From positions 1 through 33,789 of the forward strand of contig JAZUIN010000011.1 in NCBI GenBank assembly GCA_045642225.1: 33,789 bases of DNA, given 5' to 3'. Under the pieces are notes generated by a model. That model did not search any database. It was given only the letters and a program-made list of their open reading frames with translations, and was not told the origin of the DNA. A program made the translations under genes and the position numbers. Position 1 is the stretch's first letter. Each line of letters starts with the position of its first letter. Positions 1 to 8,539 of the stretch are shown here, in pieces. The DNA comes from RUG191 sp045642225 (lineage in GTDB: Bacteria > Bacillota > Clostridia > Lachnospirales > Lachnospiraceae).

Positions 1-30
1 CAAGAAAAAAGGACCGCCGTCGCGATCCTT
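1..30 (-). terminator. Rho-independent terminator after the 78-residue gene
   Basis: On the minus strand a 9-bp stem (AAGGATCGC / GCGGTCCTT, one G-T wobble) closes a 4-base loop at 9-30 and runs into a T-rich tail at 1-10. It starts 24 bases after the stop codon at 54, so it ends the short transcript of that gene. Confidence 0.85.
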
Positions 31-53
31 TTCCTTAGTCGAACTTATCAAGT

Positions 54-290
54 CTACTTAATCAATACTCCCGGTTGCCACGAGAGATTGACTCCAGGGA
101 CATAACCCCTATTTTGGTGTGTGATGCTTGCTTCAGACTTAACATCATCGCAAGCTGCTTTGAATATGCTTCCGAATTCTGACGAGCCATCTCGTTGAAG
201 AGGTTTACGATTTACAACGGCTGGTCTTCGGGAATCATCAGAATCGGAGCTTCGAAAGATTTCGTTTACACGGAAATTCATCTCTAGCAT
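54..290 (-). CDS. Small orphan protein, function unknown (78 aa)
   Basis: I do not recognise this family. The product is 78 residues, hydrophilic, with no membrane segment or signal peptide; the N-terminal third is rich in Ser, Asp and Arg and the middle reads EFGSIFKAACDDVK, probably a short amphipathic helix. It looks like a real gene. An AAGGAGGGG ribosome binding site lies 6-8 bases before the ATG at 290, a sigma-A promoter (354-385) lies about 60 bases upstream, and a terminator (1-30) follows. It is therefore probably a monocistronic unit separate from the HAD phosphatase gene upstream. Two DnaA-box matches overlap its promoter, which suggests, but does not prove, replication-linked control. 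Confidence 0.7.
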   Translation of the reverse strand: MLEMNFRVNEIFRSSDSDDSRRPAVVNRKPLQRDGSSEFGSIFKAACDDVKSEASITHQNRGYVPGVNLSWQPGVLIK

Positions 291-353
291 ACAGATCCCC
301 TCCTTGGTGCATATTAAATTAAAATAAGTTCCCGAGCAATTCCTTTGCTCACC

Positions 354-385
354 ATTATAATAGCACCTTTATTCACACATTTCAA
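354..385 (-). promoter_or_regulatory. Sigma-A promoter of the 78-residue gene
   Basis: On the minus strand TTGAAA (380-385) is followed 17 bases later by TATTAT (357-362), which overlaps a perfect TATAAT (354-359). The predicted transcript starts near 347, inside a small GAGCAA/TTGCTC hairpin (334-350), and reaches the AAGGAGG before the start at 290. Confidence 0.6.
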
Positions 386-397
386 GGGTTATCCACA
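369..397 (+). promoter_or_regulatory. Two DnaA-box matches 20 bp apart
   Basis: TTATTCACA (369-377) and TTATCCACA (389-397) both match the DnaA box TTATNCACA and point the same way, 20 bp apart, about two helical turns. The first lies in the spacer of the promoter at 354-385 and the second just upstream of its -35. I noticed no other match in the window, though that scan was by eye. DnaA binding is inferred. Confidence 0.5.
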
Positions 398-415
398 ATA
401 TATTGTGGTTTTTTT
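393..415 (+). other. 16-bp perfect palindrome followed by seven T
   Basis: CCACAATATATTGTGG (393-408) is a perfect palindrome with TTTTTTT at 409-415 on the plus strand. It has the shape of a plus-strand terminator, but I see no plus-strand gene to end. It also shares bases with the second DnaA box and sits upstream of the minus-strand -35, so it could instead be an operator. It may help shield the minus-strand genes from antisense transcription. Confidence 0.4.
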
Positions 416-509
416 AATATTTTTGCTCAAAAAGCACATTTTCATAATAAAAATGTTAAATTTATTTGCGTTATACTCCCTACAATTACATTTATTACAA
501 TTAAGTTAA

Positions 510-1322
510 TTACTGCAAAATGAACTTCTCAATAACTTCAGCAACTCCACCTTCGTTATTATTAGAAATTGTAATATAGTCAGCAACGTCTTTTGCCTTT
601 TCTACTCCATTGACCATAGCAACTCCAACTCCTGCGGCTTTAATCATAGATATATCATTGCCTTCATCACCAACAGCAATCGTATTTTCAATAGGCACGC
701 CTAGGTAATCAGCGAGGAATCTTACGCCATAGCCTTTGTCCGCACCTTCTAAAGTATATTCTAGGAACTCATTACTAGAGAAAAACGATGTAAATTTGCC
801 ATTTTCCTTATCCTTATAATACTTCTGGAATTCTCCAAGCTTGCCAGTTCTGTCGTAGTCAATAGCCATAACCTTGCTTAACGCCTTGTCTTGAAGTTCT
901 TCATAATTATCAATTAGCGTAAATGGCTCGTTAGTTATTTCATTATACTTTGCCAAAGTAGCATTATCATGCTTAGTATATATACGCTCCTTGGTAAATG
1001 CTTGTGTATAAATTCCGAACTTATCAATTTCATTCATAAGCTCTATCGCATCCTTTGACGGAATCGACTTAACGTGCACAATCTCATTCTTGCTACAGTC
1101 ATACACACAAGTTCCGTGAAATGTTAATATAAAACAATTCTTACCCATGTTAAGACTGCTTACAATCTTTTGCGCTCCATAAAGTGGACGTCCCGTATTA
1201 ACTGCAAAATAATGTCCAGCATTTACCATCTCTTGGATAGCATCCTTATTCTTCTGGCAAATAGTTTTGTCAGTATTAAGTAACGTCTCGTCCAAATCTA
1301 CAAATATAATCTTCTTGTCCAT
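510..1322 (-). CDS. Cof-type HAD-superfamily phosphatase
   Basis: This is a cytosolic HAD hydrolase of the Cof/subfamily IIB type (YidA-like), which dephosphorylates sugar phosphates or small phosphorylated metabolites; the substrate cannot be told from sequence. Motif I is DLDET with nucleophile D9 and acid D11, motif II is the TGR at 43-45, the motif III Lys is near 196, and motif IV is GDEGND at 218-223. The 270-residue length is normal and the cap domain lies between motifs II and III. The ATG at 1322 has AAAGGA about 8 bases upstream. It follows the DUF815 gene by 22 bases, so the two are probably co-transcribed. No clear terminator is visible after it. Confidence 0.88.
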   Translation of the reverse strand: MDKKIIFVDLDETLLNTDKTICQKNKDAIQEMVNAGHYFAVNTGRPLYGAQKIVSSLNMGKNCFILTFHGTCVYDCSKNEIVHVKSIPSKDAIELMNEIDKFGIYTQAFTKERIYTKHDNATLAKYNEITNEPFTLIDNYEELQDKALSKVMAIDYDRTGKLGEFQKYYKDKENGKFTSFFSSNEFLEYTLEGADKGYGVRFLADYLGVPIENTIAVGDEGNDISMIKAAGVGVAMVNGVEKAKDVADYITISNNNEGGVAEVIEKFILQ

Positions 1323-1344
1323 AACCTGTATCCTTTCTGGGTAC

Positions 1345-2601
1345 TTATTCTTGTCCTCTCAAATGGTCAATAAATTGTTGTGCTGTTCTTCCTGACAAAC
1401 CACCGTGAGAAAGCTCCCACTTATTAGCTTCAAGAAGAATTGCTTCATCATCCATATCAATTTCATATCTATCACGAAGTGCAAGAACTATTGCCTTAAA
1501 ATCCTTAGGTGTAGGCGCACCATAATAGATAGTAACTCCGAAACGATTAGACAAAGACAACTTCTCTTGCTTAGTGTCATTCTTATGCATATCATCGTAT
1601 TCCTTGTTATCGCCTATTTTCTCGCGCACTAGATGACGTCTATTACTTGTTGCATAAATCAAAACATTTTCAGGCTTCTTCTCTAAACCGCCTTCAATTA
1701 CTGCCTTAAGGTATTTGTATTCAATCTCAAATTCTTCAAAAGACAAATCATCCATGTAGATTATAAATCGATAATTACGATTCTTAATCAACGAAATGAC
1801 TTTGTTTAAATCCTTAAATTGATGCTTATACACCTCGATAATTCTAAGACCATCCTCATAAAACTGATTAGATATAGCTTTAATACTAGTCGATTTACCT
1901 GTGCCTGCATCTCCGTATAAAAGACAGTTATTTGCGCTCTTTTTTGCAAGAAATGCTTTAGTATTATATAACAACTTTTCCTTCTGGATATCGTATCCCA
2001 CTAAGTCATCAAGTGTAACATGTGCAATCTTAGTTATAGGTACAATATCTCCATTTTCATCAAGACGAAATGCCTTGTGAAGTCCTATTTCGCCCACTCC
2101 AAAATGTTTATAAAAGTCTACAACTAAGCTTTGGAACTCATTAACCTCCTTAGCATTTTCAAGAGAAATCGACAAATCACAAATGCAATCTCTAATTCTC
2201 TTATTGAAAACCTTGTCCTTGTTATTACCATCAGAAAAATTCTTGATATCTGACATATCAATTATCGAGTCAAAGCTACTCAAATCATAATCAAACAACT
2301 CTTTTAGAATTGTAAAATCATGCTTAGCAATAGAGTCAAATGTACCACCAACATTTCCATGCATTTCGCAATCAATACTGTATGGATTCTCATTGTACAC
2401 CATTACATAAGTAATATAACAATGCCACAAATTGCCATAAAAGCCATGCTTAGCACCGAAATTAACAAGCTCTGAAATCGAGTCAAAAAACTCTCTTCTA
2501 TCATTATCCGAAAACTCTTCTACTGCCTTGTCAAAGCATGCACAAAAGCGCTGCAACAATGGTCTTTCTTCTTTGTAAAGTAATAATTCATCAACCTTCA
2601 T
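1345..2601 (-). CDS. DUF815-family AAA+ ATPase
   Basis: This 418-residue protein has a largely helical N-terminal half and a C-terminal AAA+ ATPase of the DUF815 family, whose role is unknown. Walker A is GDAGTGKST (230-238), Walker B is FIIYMDD (279-285), and the sensor-1 region IYATSNRRHL lies at 315-324, all as in the family. No signal peptide or membrane segment is seen, so it is cytosolic. The start at 2601 has AGGA 8 bases upstream. It sits between a chorismate mutase-like gene (42-base gap) and a HAD phosphatase (22-base gap), probably at the tail of the polC-containing transcript. The context gives no clear functional hint. Confidence 0.85.
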   Translation of the reverse strand: MKVDELLLYKEERPLLQRFCACFDKAVEEFSDNDRREFFDSISELVNFGAKHGFYGNLWHCYITYVMVYNENPYSIDCEMHGNVGGTFDSIAKHDFTILKELFDYDLSSFDSIIDMSDIKNFSDGNNKDKVFNKRIRDCICDLSISLENAKEVNEFQSLVVDFYKHFGVGEIGLHKAFRLDENGDIVPITKIAHVTLDDLVGYDIQKEKLLYNTKAFLAKKSANNCLLYGDAGTGKSTSIKAISNQFYEDGLRIIEVYKHQFKDLNKVISLIKNRNYRFIIYMDDLSFEEFEIEYKYLKAVIEGGLEKKPENVLIYATSNRRHLVREKIGDNKEYDDMHKNDTKQEKLSLSNRFGVTIYYGAPTPKDFKAIVLALRDRYEIDMDDEAILLEANKWELSHGGLSGRTAQQFIDHLRGQE

Positions 2602-2643
2602 CTTACTATTCCTAGCTCAAAGCCATATCCTCTCTGTAATTTG

Positions 2644-2931
2644 TTAAATGCTCATCATAGTGTTATTTATCACTTTAGCATTTTTCTTACTACATATTGC
2701 TTCAATTGTACCAAATAATTCATCTAAATTATCACAAATAAATTCGTCTTCACATGAATTTTTTAGTCGATTTAATTCCTCTTGGCGAGCCATTTCATGC
2801 TGCTTCCGATTAAATGCAAGCATGTTAAGTTTAGCCTCTTCCTCAGATAAAGCTACTCTCTTCTCAAATAATTTAACAATTTCTTGATCAACCTCTTCTA
2901 ATTGTCTTCTTGTAAGTTCTATTGATTTCAT
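2644..2931 (-). CDS. AroQ-type chorismate mutase-like protein
   Basis: This 95-residue all-helical protein resembles monofunctional AroQ chorismate mutases, which convert chorismate to prephenate. The first helix, with RRQLEEVDQEIVKLFEKR, matches the family pattern of an Arg, then ID, then LL.eR. A Lys follows near residue 34, and the ARQEEL stretch lies where E. coli has DRERDL. The active site is only partly conserved (the Asp before Arg-Glu is replaced), so it may be a weak enzyme or a mutase-like regulatory protein. GAGAGGG lies before the ATG at 2931. No other aromatic amino acid gene is nearby; polC is 53 bases upstream. Confidence 0.7.
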   Translation of the reverse strand: MKSIELTRRQLEEVDQEIVKLFEKRVALSEEEAKLNMLAFNRKQHEMARQEELNRLKNSCEDEFICDNLDELFGTIEAICSKKNAKVINNTMMSI

Positions 2932-2984
2932 AATTACCCTCTCACCTTATATCACATTTCTAATAACACACTACTAACAATTTA

Positions 2985-5900
2985 CTACGCAAAATCAAAT
3001 AACGAAATTTGGTTCGAATCTGGTAAGCCTTCTGTAATACCAAGCTTATCAAAGGTTTCAATAACCGTTTTGGAAACCTTACCTCTGTTTCTGATATCAT
3101 CCTTGGATATAAATTTGCTTTCAGAAGCGGCAACCATCAAGTTGTCACATGCAGACTCTCCCATTCCTTCAATCGCAATAAATGGAGGTCTAAGCTTCCC
3201 ATCTTCAATCTTAAAATATCTCGAATCCGATTTATACAAATCTACTGGCAAAAACTCTAAGCCTCTCGCATACATTTCCTGCACAAGTCGCATATCTGCA
3301 TATTCATCCTTTTCCTTGTTAGACAAGTTATCACAAGACGAATATTCTTTGAGGTGGAATTCAATCATTTCCTTACCCTGACACATCAACTCATAGTTAA
3401 ATGCTTTAGCTCTAATTGAAAAATATGCTGCATAGTAAGCCAGTGGATAATTCACCTTAAAATATGCGATTCTCCAAGCCATCATAACATACGCTACGGC
3501 GTGGGCTTTAGGGAACATATACTTGATTTTCTCGCATGATCCAATATACCAATCGGGTACATTATGAGCTCTCATGTCTTCTTGCCACACAGCCCATTTA
3601 TCTGCAACTGCACCTTTGGCTACCTTGCCTTTTCTAACATTTTCCATAATTGTAAATGCATCTTGAGAGTCAAGTCCCATATGGATAAGATAGGTCATAA
3701 TGTCATCTCTAGTACAAATCGCAGTTGAAATTGTCGCAATTCCATTAAGAATTAAATCCTGTGCATTATTAAGCCACACGTCTGTACCGTGAGAAAGTCC
3801 CGAAATTCTAACCAAGTCAGAAAACTCCTTAGGCTTAGCGTCACGAAGCATTCCCATAGCAAAATCTGTACCAAATTCTGGAATACCAAGCGTTCCCAAA
3901 TCGCAATTGTCCCACATTTCAGAAGGCTCAAGACCTAGCGACTTCGTATTCATAAATAACGACATAACATCCTTATCATCAAGTGGAATCTTGGTTGCAT
4001 CAACATCTGTCAAATCCTCTAGCATTCTAATCATGTTAGGATCGTCGTGACCGAGAATATCAAGTTTAAGCAAGTTAGAATCAATACTATGATAATCAAA
4101 ATGTGTCGTAATGGTTGAAGAAGTCATATCATTTGCCGGATGCTGAATAGGTGTGAAGGAATACATATTTTCACCCACAGGCAAAACAACGATTCCACCA
4201 GGGTGCTGCCCTGTCGTTCTTCTAACGCCCTCACAACCGCCGACTAGACGATTTATTTCACATTCACGCTTATTAATCTTTCTCTCTTCGTAATATTTCT
4301 TGATGTATCCATATGCAGTTTTCTCGGCAAGACCGCCTATTGTTCCGGCTTTAAATGTTTGACCATCACCGAAGATTACTTCTGTATATTTGTGTGCCTT
4401 GGATTGATAATCACTCGAGAAATTAAGGTCAATATCAGGCTCCTTATCGCCCTTAAATCCAAGGAAAGTCTCAAACGGAATATCAAAGCCTTCTTTACTA
4501 AGGTTTGCACCACATTTCGGACATATCTTATCTGGCATGTCACAACCAGCTCTACCTGAAAATTCCTTAACCTCATCGGAATCAAAATCTACATAGTAGC
4601 ACTCTTTGCACAAATAATGTGGACTCAAAGGATTAACCTCTGTTATACCAGACATTGTTGCTGCAAAGCTCGAGCCTACAGAACCACGGGAACCTACCAA
4701 GTAACCATCTTCTACCGATTTCCACACAAGCTTCTGTGCGATTATATACATTACTGCATATCCATTTGTAATAATGGAATTAAGCTCTCTTTCAAGTCTC
4801 GCTTCAACCTGCTCTGGCAAATTAGGGCCATACATTTCATGCGCCTTGTTATAACAGATTTCTCTTAATTGTTCGTCTGAATTCTCAATAACTGGAGGCG
4901 CCTTATCAGGTCGTACTGGCTTAATTCTGTCACACATATCTGCAATCAAGTTAGTGTTAGTTATAACTATCTCTCGCGCCTTCTCAGAGCCTAAGTATTC
5001 AAATTCGTCAAGCATTTCCTCCGTTGTATGAAGGTAAAGTGGTGCCTGATCATCAGCATCCGCAAAGCCCTTTCCTGCCATGATAATTCTTCTATAAACC
5101 TCATCCTCGGGATTTAGAAAATGTACATCACAGGTTGCACATACTGGTTTATCCAACTTCTCACCTAGATTGACGATATATTTATTAATCTCTCTAATGT
5201 CATCAAAGCTATTAATATTCTTATACCTTTCGCTTTCAATCATAAACTTATTATTGCCTACTGGTTGAATTTCAAGGTAATCATAGAAGCTTGCAATGTT
5301 GATTATCTCATCCTCGCCCTTGCCTTCAAGTATCCCTCTATAAAGCTCTCCCGCTTCACAGGCAGAACCAATAATAAGGCCTTCTCTATATTTATTAATT
5401 AAACTTTTTGGCATCTTAGGTCTATTTCTAAAATACTTAAGATGAGACTCTGAAACTAGACGATACAAGTTAATTCGTCCAATGTCATTTTTGGCAAGAA
5501 CTATACAGTGATACGATTGAAGGTTTCTGATACCTTGTTCGTCGATCGCTGCCTTATCATTTAACTCATCTAATGTCTTAATGTCTCTTTGCTTAAGCTG
5601 TGTCATTAAACGCTTAAATATCTCTTCTAAGCAATTTACAGCGTCTAAAGCCCTGTAAAACTCAGGCAAATCAACCTTGAAATGCTTAGCAACTCTTCTT
5701 AATTCATAGCGTTGTAATGTCAATAAATATCTAGACAACGCTGTAGTATCTATATAAGTGCAATCAAATTCTAGCCCAAGTTCTTTCGCCTTAGCTTTGA
5801 TGAAATTAACATTAAATTCTGCATTATGGCTAACAATAACTGCATCCTTACAAAACTCGATTAGCTTTGGCAATACTTCCTCTGCTGTAGGTGCTGATAC

Positions 5901-7466
5901 AACATTTTCATCACTAATTCTTGTCGTCTGATATATCTCGTAAGGCACAGGACACAAAGGATTGACAAATGTATTATATTTATCAATCATATCTATTCCC
6001 TCAAGCTTAGTTGCCGCAACTTCAATAAGCTTATCCTCATTGGCTTGAAAGCCTGTGGTATTGATATCTAGTAGCACAAATGTTGTATTAAGAGGCTGAT
6101 TCTTAGAGTTAACAACAACTCGTTTCGAATCATCTACAATGTATGCCTCACACCCAAGAATAATCTTGGTATCAGGATCATCATAATTCAAACCATGGTC
6201 AGTAAATGCTTGTACTACACCGTGGTCTGTAATTGCAATTGCTTTATGGCCCCATTTCTTAGCTTGCTTAAATATATCTGCAACACTACTTACACCGTCC
6301 ATCTCACTCATCTTCGTGTGACAGTGAAGTTCAACACGCTTCTCATATTCATTGTCCATTCTCGTAACAGTATAATCTGCTGTTGTCATAACACCAAATA
6401 CTTTATTCAAGCCAATTTCTTCGCTATAAGTATCAAATTCAAGCAAGGCCTTCACCTTTACAAATGCGCCCTTCTTGAAATTACTATTGAACTCTTCCAT
6501 ATTGTCGTTACGAAGAAATAGCTTAACATTTATAGAATCTGTCGAATCATATATTGACAAAATGGCAATTGTTTTCTCACCACGAATCTCACGAGTCTCT
6601 ATGCCAAAAATCTGACCACGAATCGTAACCATATTACCTAATTCGTCATCATTTAGATTAACAATATCGATGGTATCATCGTCAAAATCTTTGCCGTAAA
6701 TAACGTCTTTGTGTCTTGAACGAATAATACTTATTGGACGATTATATTCTTCATTCTTCTTATTTGATTCTGTATATTTAGACTTATTCTCTGGCTTCTT
6801 AGTCGAACTATTAGCTGTATTCTTAGGTTTCTCTTCCTTAGCTCCCAAGCTCTCTTCTTGCTCTTCTTCTGAAGCTTTAATTGCCTCTTCTCTACGACGA
6901 ACAATTTCAGCAATTTCATTTTCCATCTTAACCTGAGTTCGCTGTGCATAGTCAGTTTTTGGAGCTTCTTTGTAAGTAATATCAATAATTACATCTATAC
7001 CACAAGAATCACACATAACGAAATCGTATACGCCATATATTTCTTCGCTAAATGCTTTAGCAAGAATTGAATCTTCTAGCACAATATTCATATGCTTCTC
7101 GTCAGGGAATTCAAAGCTTGCCTTTCTAATAACAGACATTACACCCGAACCACGCTTATTGAAGATATCTAAGAAGCTGTCTTGATACTCCTTCACGAAA
7201 TTCGAAGCATTATACTGCGATGAGAGCTTATATCTATCGACAACTCGAACCTTTACATTATCCTCAGCAAAAACCTGCTTCTTAATGTCATTTTCAAGCT
7301 TGTAAATACGTCTCTTAGGAATTAATGTACTACAAGAAAGGTAAATACTAATCAAGTCTTTACCTTCATTAATACTTACCTCTGTAACCATTGTATCCTG
7401 CAAAACATTGCACAAATCTGTATCTAATTGTAAATTAGGGAATGCTTCAAAAAAAAGTTTTTCCAT
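2985..7466 (-). CDS. polC: DNA polymerase III alpha subunit, PolC type, with degenerate exonuclease
   Basis: PolC is the main replicative polymerase of low-GC Gram-positives. This 1493-residue copy has the usual order: N-terminal domain, charged linker (about 195-245), OB fold (about 275-360), PHP domain (about 375-450 and 650-790) split by a DEDDh exonuclease (about 461-625), then the polymerase. The polymerase looks active: GSRGSVGSSF at 925-934, catalytic PDIDLNF at 1010-1016, a zinc motif with Cys 953, 956, 982 and 985, and FPKAHAVAY at 1318-1326. The exonuclease does not: the first motif reads DINTTG (E to N at 469), the second FNVNF (D to N at 552), and the third YRALDA in place of HRAxxD. 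PHP metal ligands appear kept. ispG ends 3 bases upstream, and GGAG in its last codons serves as binding site. Confidence 0.97.
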   Translation of the reverse strand: MEKLFFEAFPNLQLDTDLCNVLQDTMVTEVSINEGKDLISIYLSCSTLIPKRRIYKLENDIKKQVFAEDNVKVRVVDRYKLSSQYNASNFVKEYQDSFLDIFNKRGSGVMSVIRKASFEFPDEKHMNIVLEDSILAKAFSEEIYGVYDFVMCDSCGIDVIIDITYKEAPKTDYAQRTQVKMENEIAEIVRRREEAIKASEEEQEESLGAKEEKPKNTANSSTKKPENKSKYTESNKKNEEYNRPISIIRSRHKDVIYGKDFDDDTIDIVNLNDDELGNMVTIRGQIFGIETREIRGEKTIAILSIYDSTDSINVKLFLRNDNMEEFNSNFKKGAFVKVKALLEFDTYSEEIGLNKVFGVMTTADYTVTRMDNEYEKRVELHCHTKMSEMDGVSSVADIFKQAKKWGHKAIAITDHGVVQAFTDHGLNYDDPDTKIILGCEAYIVDDSKRVVVNSKNQPLNTTFVLLDINTTGFQANEDKLIEVAATKLEGIDMIDKYNTFVNPLCPVPYEIYQTTRISDENVVSAPTAEEVLPKLIEFCKDAVIVSHNAEFNVNFIKAKAKELGLEFDCTYIDTTALSRYLLTLQRYELRRVAKHFKVDLPEFYRALDAVNCLEEIFKRLMTQLKQRDIKTLDELNDKAAIDEQGIRNLQSYHCIVLAKNDIGRINLYRLVSESHLKYFRNRPKMPKSLINKYREGLIIGSACEAGELYRGILEGKGEDEIINIASFYDYLEIQPVGNNKFMIESERYKNINSFDDIREINKYIVNLGEKLDKPVCATCDVHFLNPEDEVYRRIIMAGKGFADADDQAPLYLHTTEEMLDEFEYLGSEKAREIVITNTNLIADMCDRIKPVRPDKAPPVIENSDEQLREICYNKAHEMYGPNLPEQVEARLERELNSIITNGYAVMYIIAQKLVWKSVEDGYLVGSRGSVGSSFAATMSGITEVNPLSPHYLCKECYYVDFDSDEVKEFSGRAGCDMPDKICPKCGANLSKEGFDIPFETFLGFKGDKEPDIDLNFSSDYQSKAHKYTEVIFGDGQTFKAGTIGGLAEKTAYGYIKKYYEERKINKRECEINRLVGGCEGVRRTTGQHPGGIVVLPVGENMYSFTPIQHPANDMTSSTITTHFDYHSIDSNLLKLDILGHDDPNMIRMLEDLTDVDATKIPLDDKDVMSLFMNTKSLGLEPSEMWDNCDLGTLGIPEFGTDFAMGMLRDAKPKEFSDLVRISGLSHGTDVWLNNAQDLILNGIATISTAICTRDDIMTYLIHMGLDSQDAFTIMENVRKGKVAKGAVADKWAVWQEDMRAHNVPDWYIGSCEKIKYMFPKAHAVAYVMMAWRIAYFKVNYPLAYYAAYFSIRAKAFNYELMCQGKEMIEFHLKEYSSCDNLSNKEKDEYADMRLVQEMYARGLEFLPVDLYKSDSRYFKIEDGKLRPPFIAIEGMGESACDNLMVAASESKFISKDDIRNRGKVSKTVIETFDKLGITEGLPDSNQISLFDFA

Positions 7467-7469
7467 TAC

Positions 7470-8525
7470 CTATTCACTCCAATTTAACAAATAAGTTCTA
7501 AGCTCCTCTAATAGCTTATCTTCTGGGACCTTCTTGAGTATCTCTCCACCCTTAATAATCAAGCCCTCGTTAATTCCACCAGCAATTCCTATGTCGGCTT
7601 CCTTAGCTTCACCAGGTCCATTAACAACGCAACCCATTACAGCAACCTTGATGTCCAAATCAATATCAGCTATCATATTTTCAACATCATTTGCAAGCTT
7701 AATCAAATCAATCTGAGTTCTTCCACAAGTAGGGCAAGATACGATTTCTATACCACCCTTCTTAAGTCCTAAAGTCTTAAGAATAAGCTTTGCCGATTTA
7801 ATCTCTTCAAGTGGATCACCTGTAAGAGACACTCTAATAGTATCACCAATGCCTTGACTTAGTATAAGTCCAAGTCCAATTGATGATTTAATATTTCCAC
7901 TAATTAAAGTTCCTGACTCTGTAATTCCAACATGTAGAGGATAATTAGTCTTAGCAGACAAAATCTCATGAGCTTTAACGCACATCAAAACATCAGACGA
8001 CTTAATTGAGATAACAAGGTTATCATAGCCTAATTCTTCAATGATTCTTACTTTATCTAATGCAGATTCAACAATTCCTTCTGCTGTAACGCCGTTATAT
8101 TTCTCAACTAATTCCTTCTCTAGTGAACCCGAATTAACACCAACTCGAATAGGAATATTTCTTTCCTTAGCCACATCTACAACTGCCTTAATCTTGTCAA
8201 TAGAGCCGATATTTCCAGGATTAATTCTTATCTTATCAGCACCATTTTCCATTGCAGCTATAGCAAGCTTATAATCAAAATGTATATCAGCAACCAAAGG
8301 AATGTTGATTCTCTTCTTGATTTCTTTGATAGCGCTAGCAGCCTCCATACTAGGTACTGCACAACGAATAATATCACAGCCTGCTTTCTCTAACGCGTTA
8401 ATCTGTGCAACTGTCGCCTCAACGTCAGTTGTCTTAGTATTAGTCATTGACTGAATCATAATAGGGTTGCCACCACCTATTACCTTGTTGCCGATCTTGA
8501 TAACCTTAGTATTTTCCCTACTCAT
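7470..8525 (-). CDS. ispG: 4-hydroxy-3-methylbut-2-en-1-yl diphosphate synthase
   Basis: IspG (GcpE) carries out the penultimate step of the MEP isoprenoid pathway, reducing MEcPP to HMBPP with a 4Fe-4S cluster. Cluster ligands are visible as CPTCGRTQ (C264, C267) and C299 with E306 in GCVVNGPGEA. The TIM-barrel N-terminal half is intact and the 351-residue length is that of the compact bacterial form. AAGGGGG lies 4 bases before the ATG at 8525. It follows rseP by 14 bases and dxr by one gene, so two MEP-pathway enzymes share this transcript with uppS and cdsA, linking isoprenoid supply to cell envelope synthesis. In Bacillus subtilis the matching position holds proS. Confidence 0.96.
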   Translation of the reverse strand: MSRENTKVIKIGNKVIGGGNPIMIQSMTNTKTTDVEATVAQINALEKAGCDIIRCAVPSMEAASAIKEIKKRINIPLVADIHFDYKLAIAAMENGADKIRINPGNIGSIDKIKAVVDVAKERNIPIRVGVNSGSLEKELVEKYNGVTAEGIVESALDKVRIIEELGYDNLVISIKSSDVLMCVKAHEILSAKTNYPLHVGITESGTLISGNIKSSIGLGLILSQGIGDTIRVSLTGDPLEEIKSAKLILKTLGLKKGGIEIVSCPTCGRTQIDLIKLANDVENMIADIDLDIKVAVMGCVVNGPGEAKEADIGIAGGINEGLIIKGGEILKKVPEDKLLEELRTYLLNWSE

Positions 8526-8539
8526 AAGAACCCCCTTAT

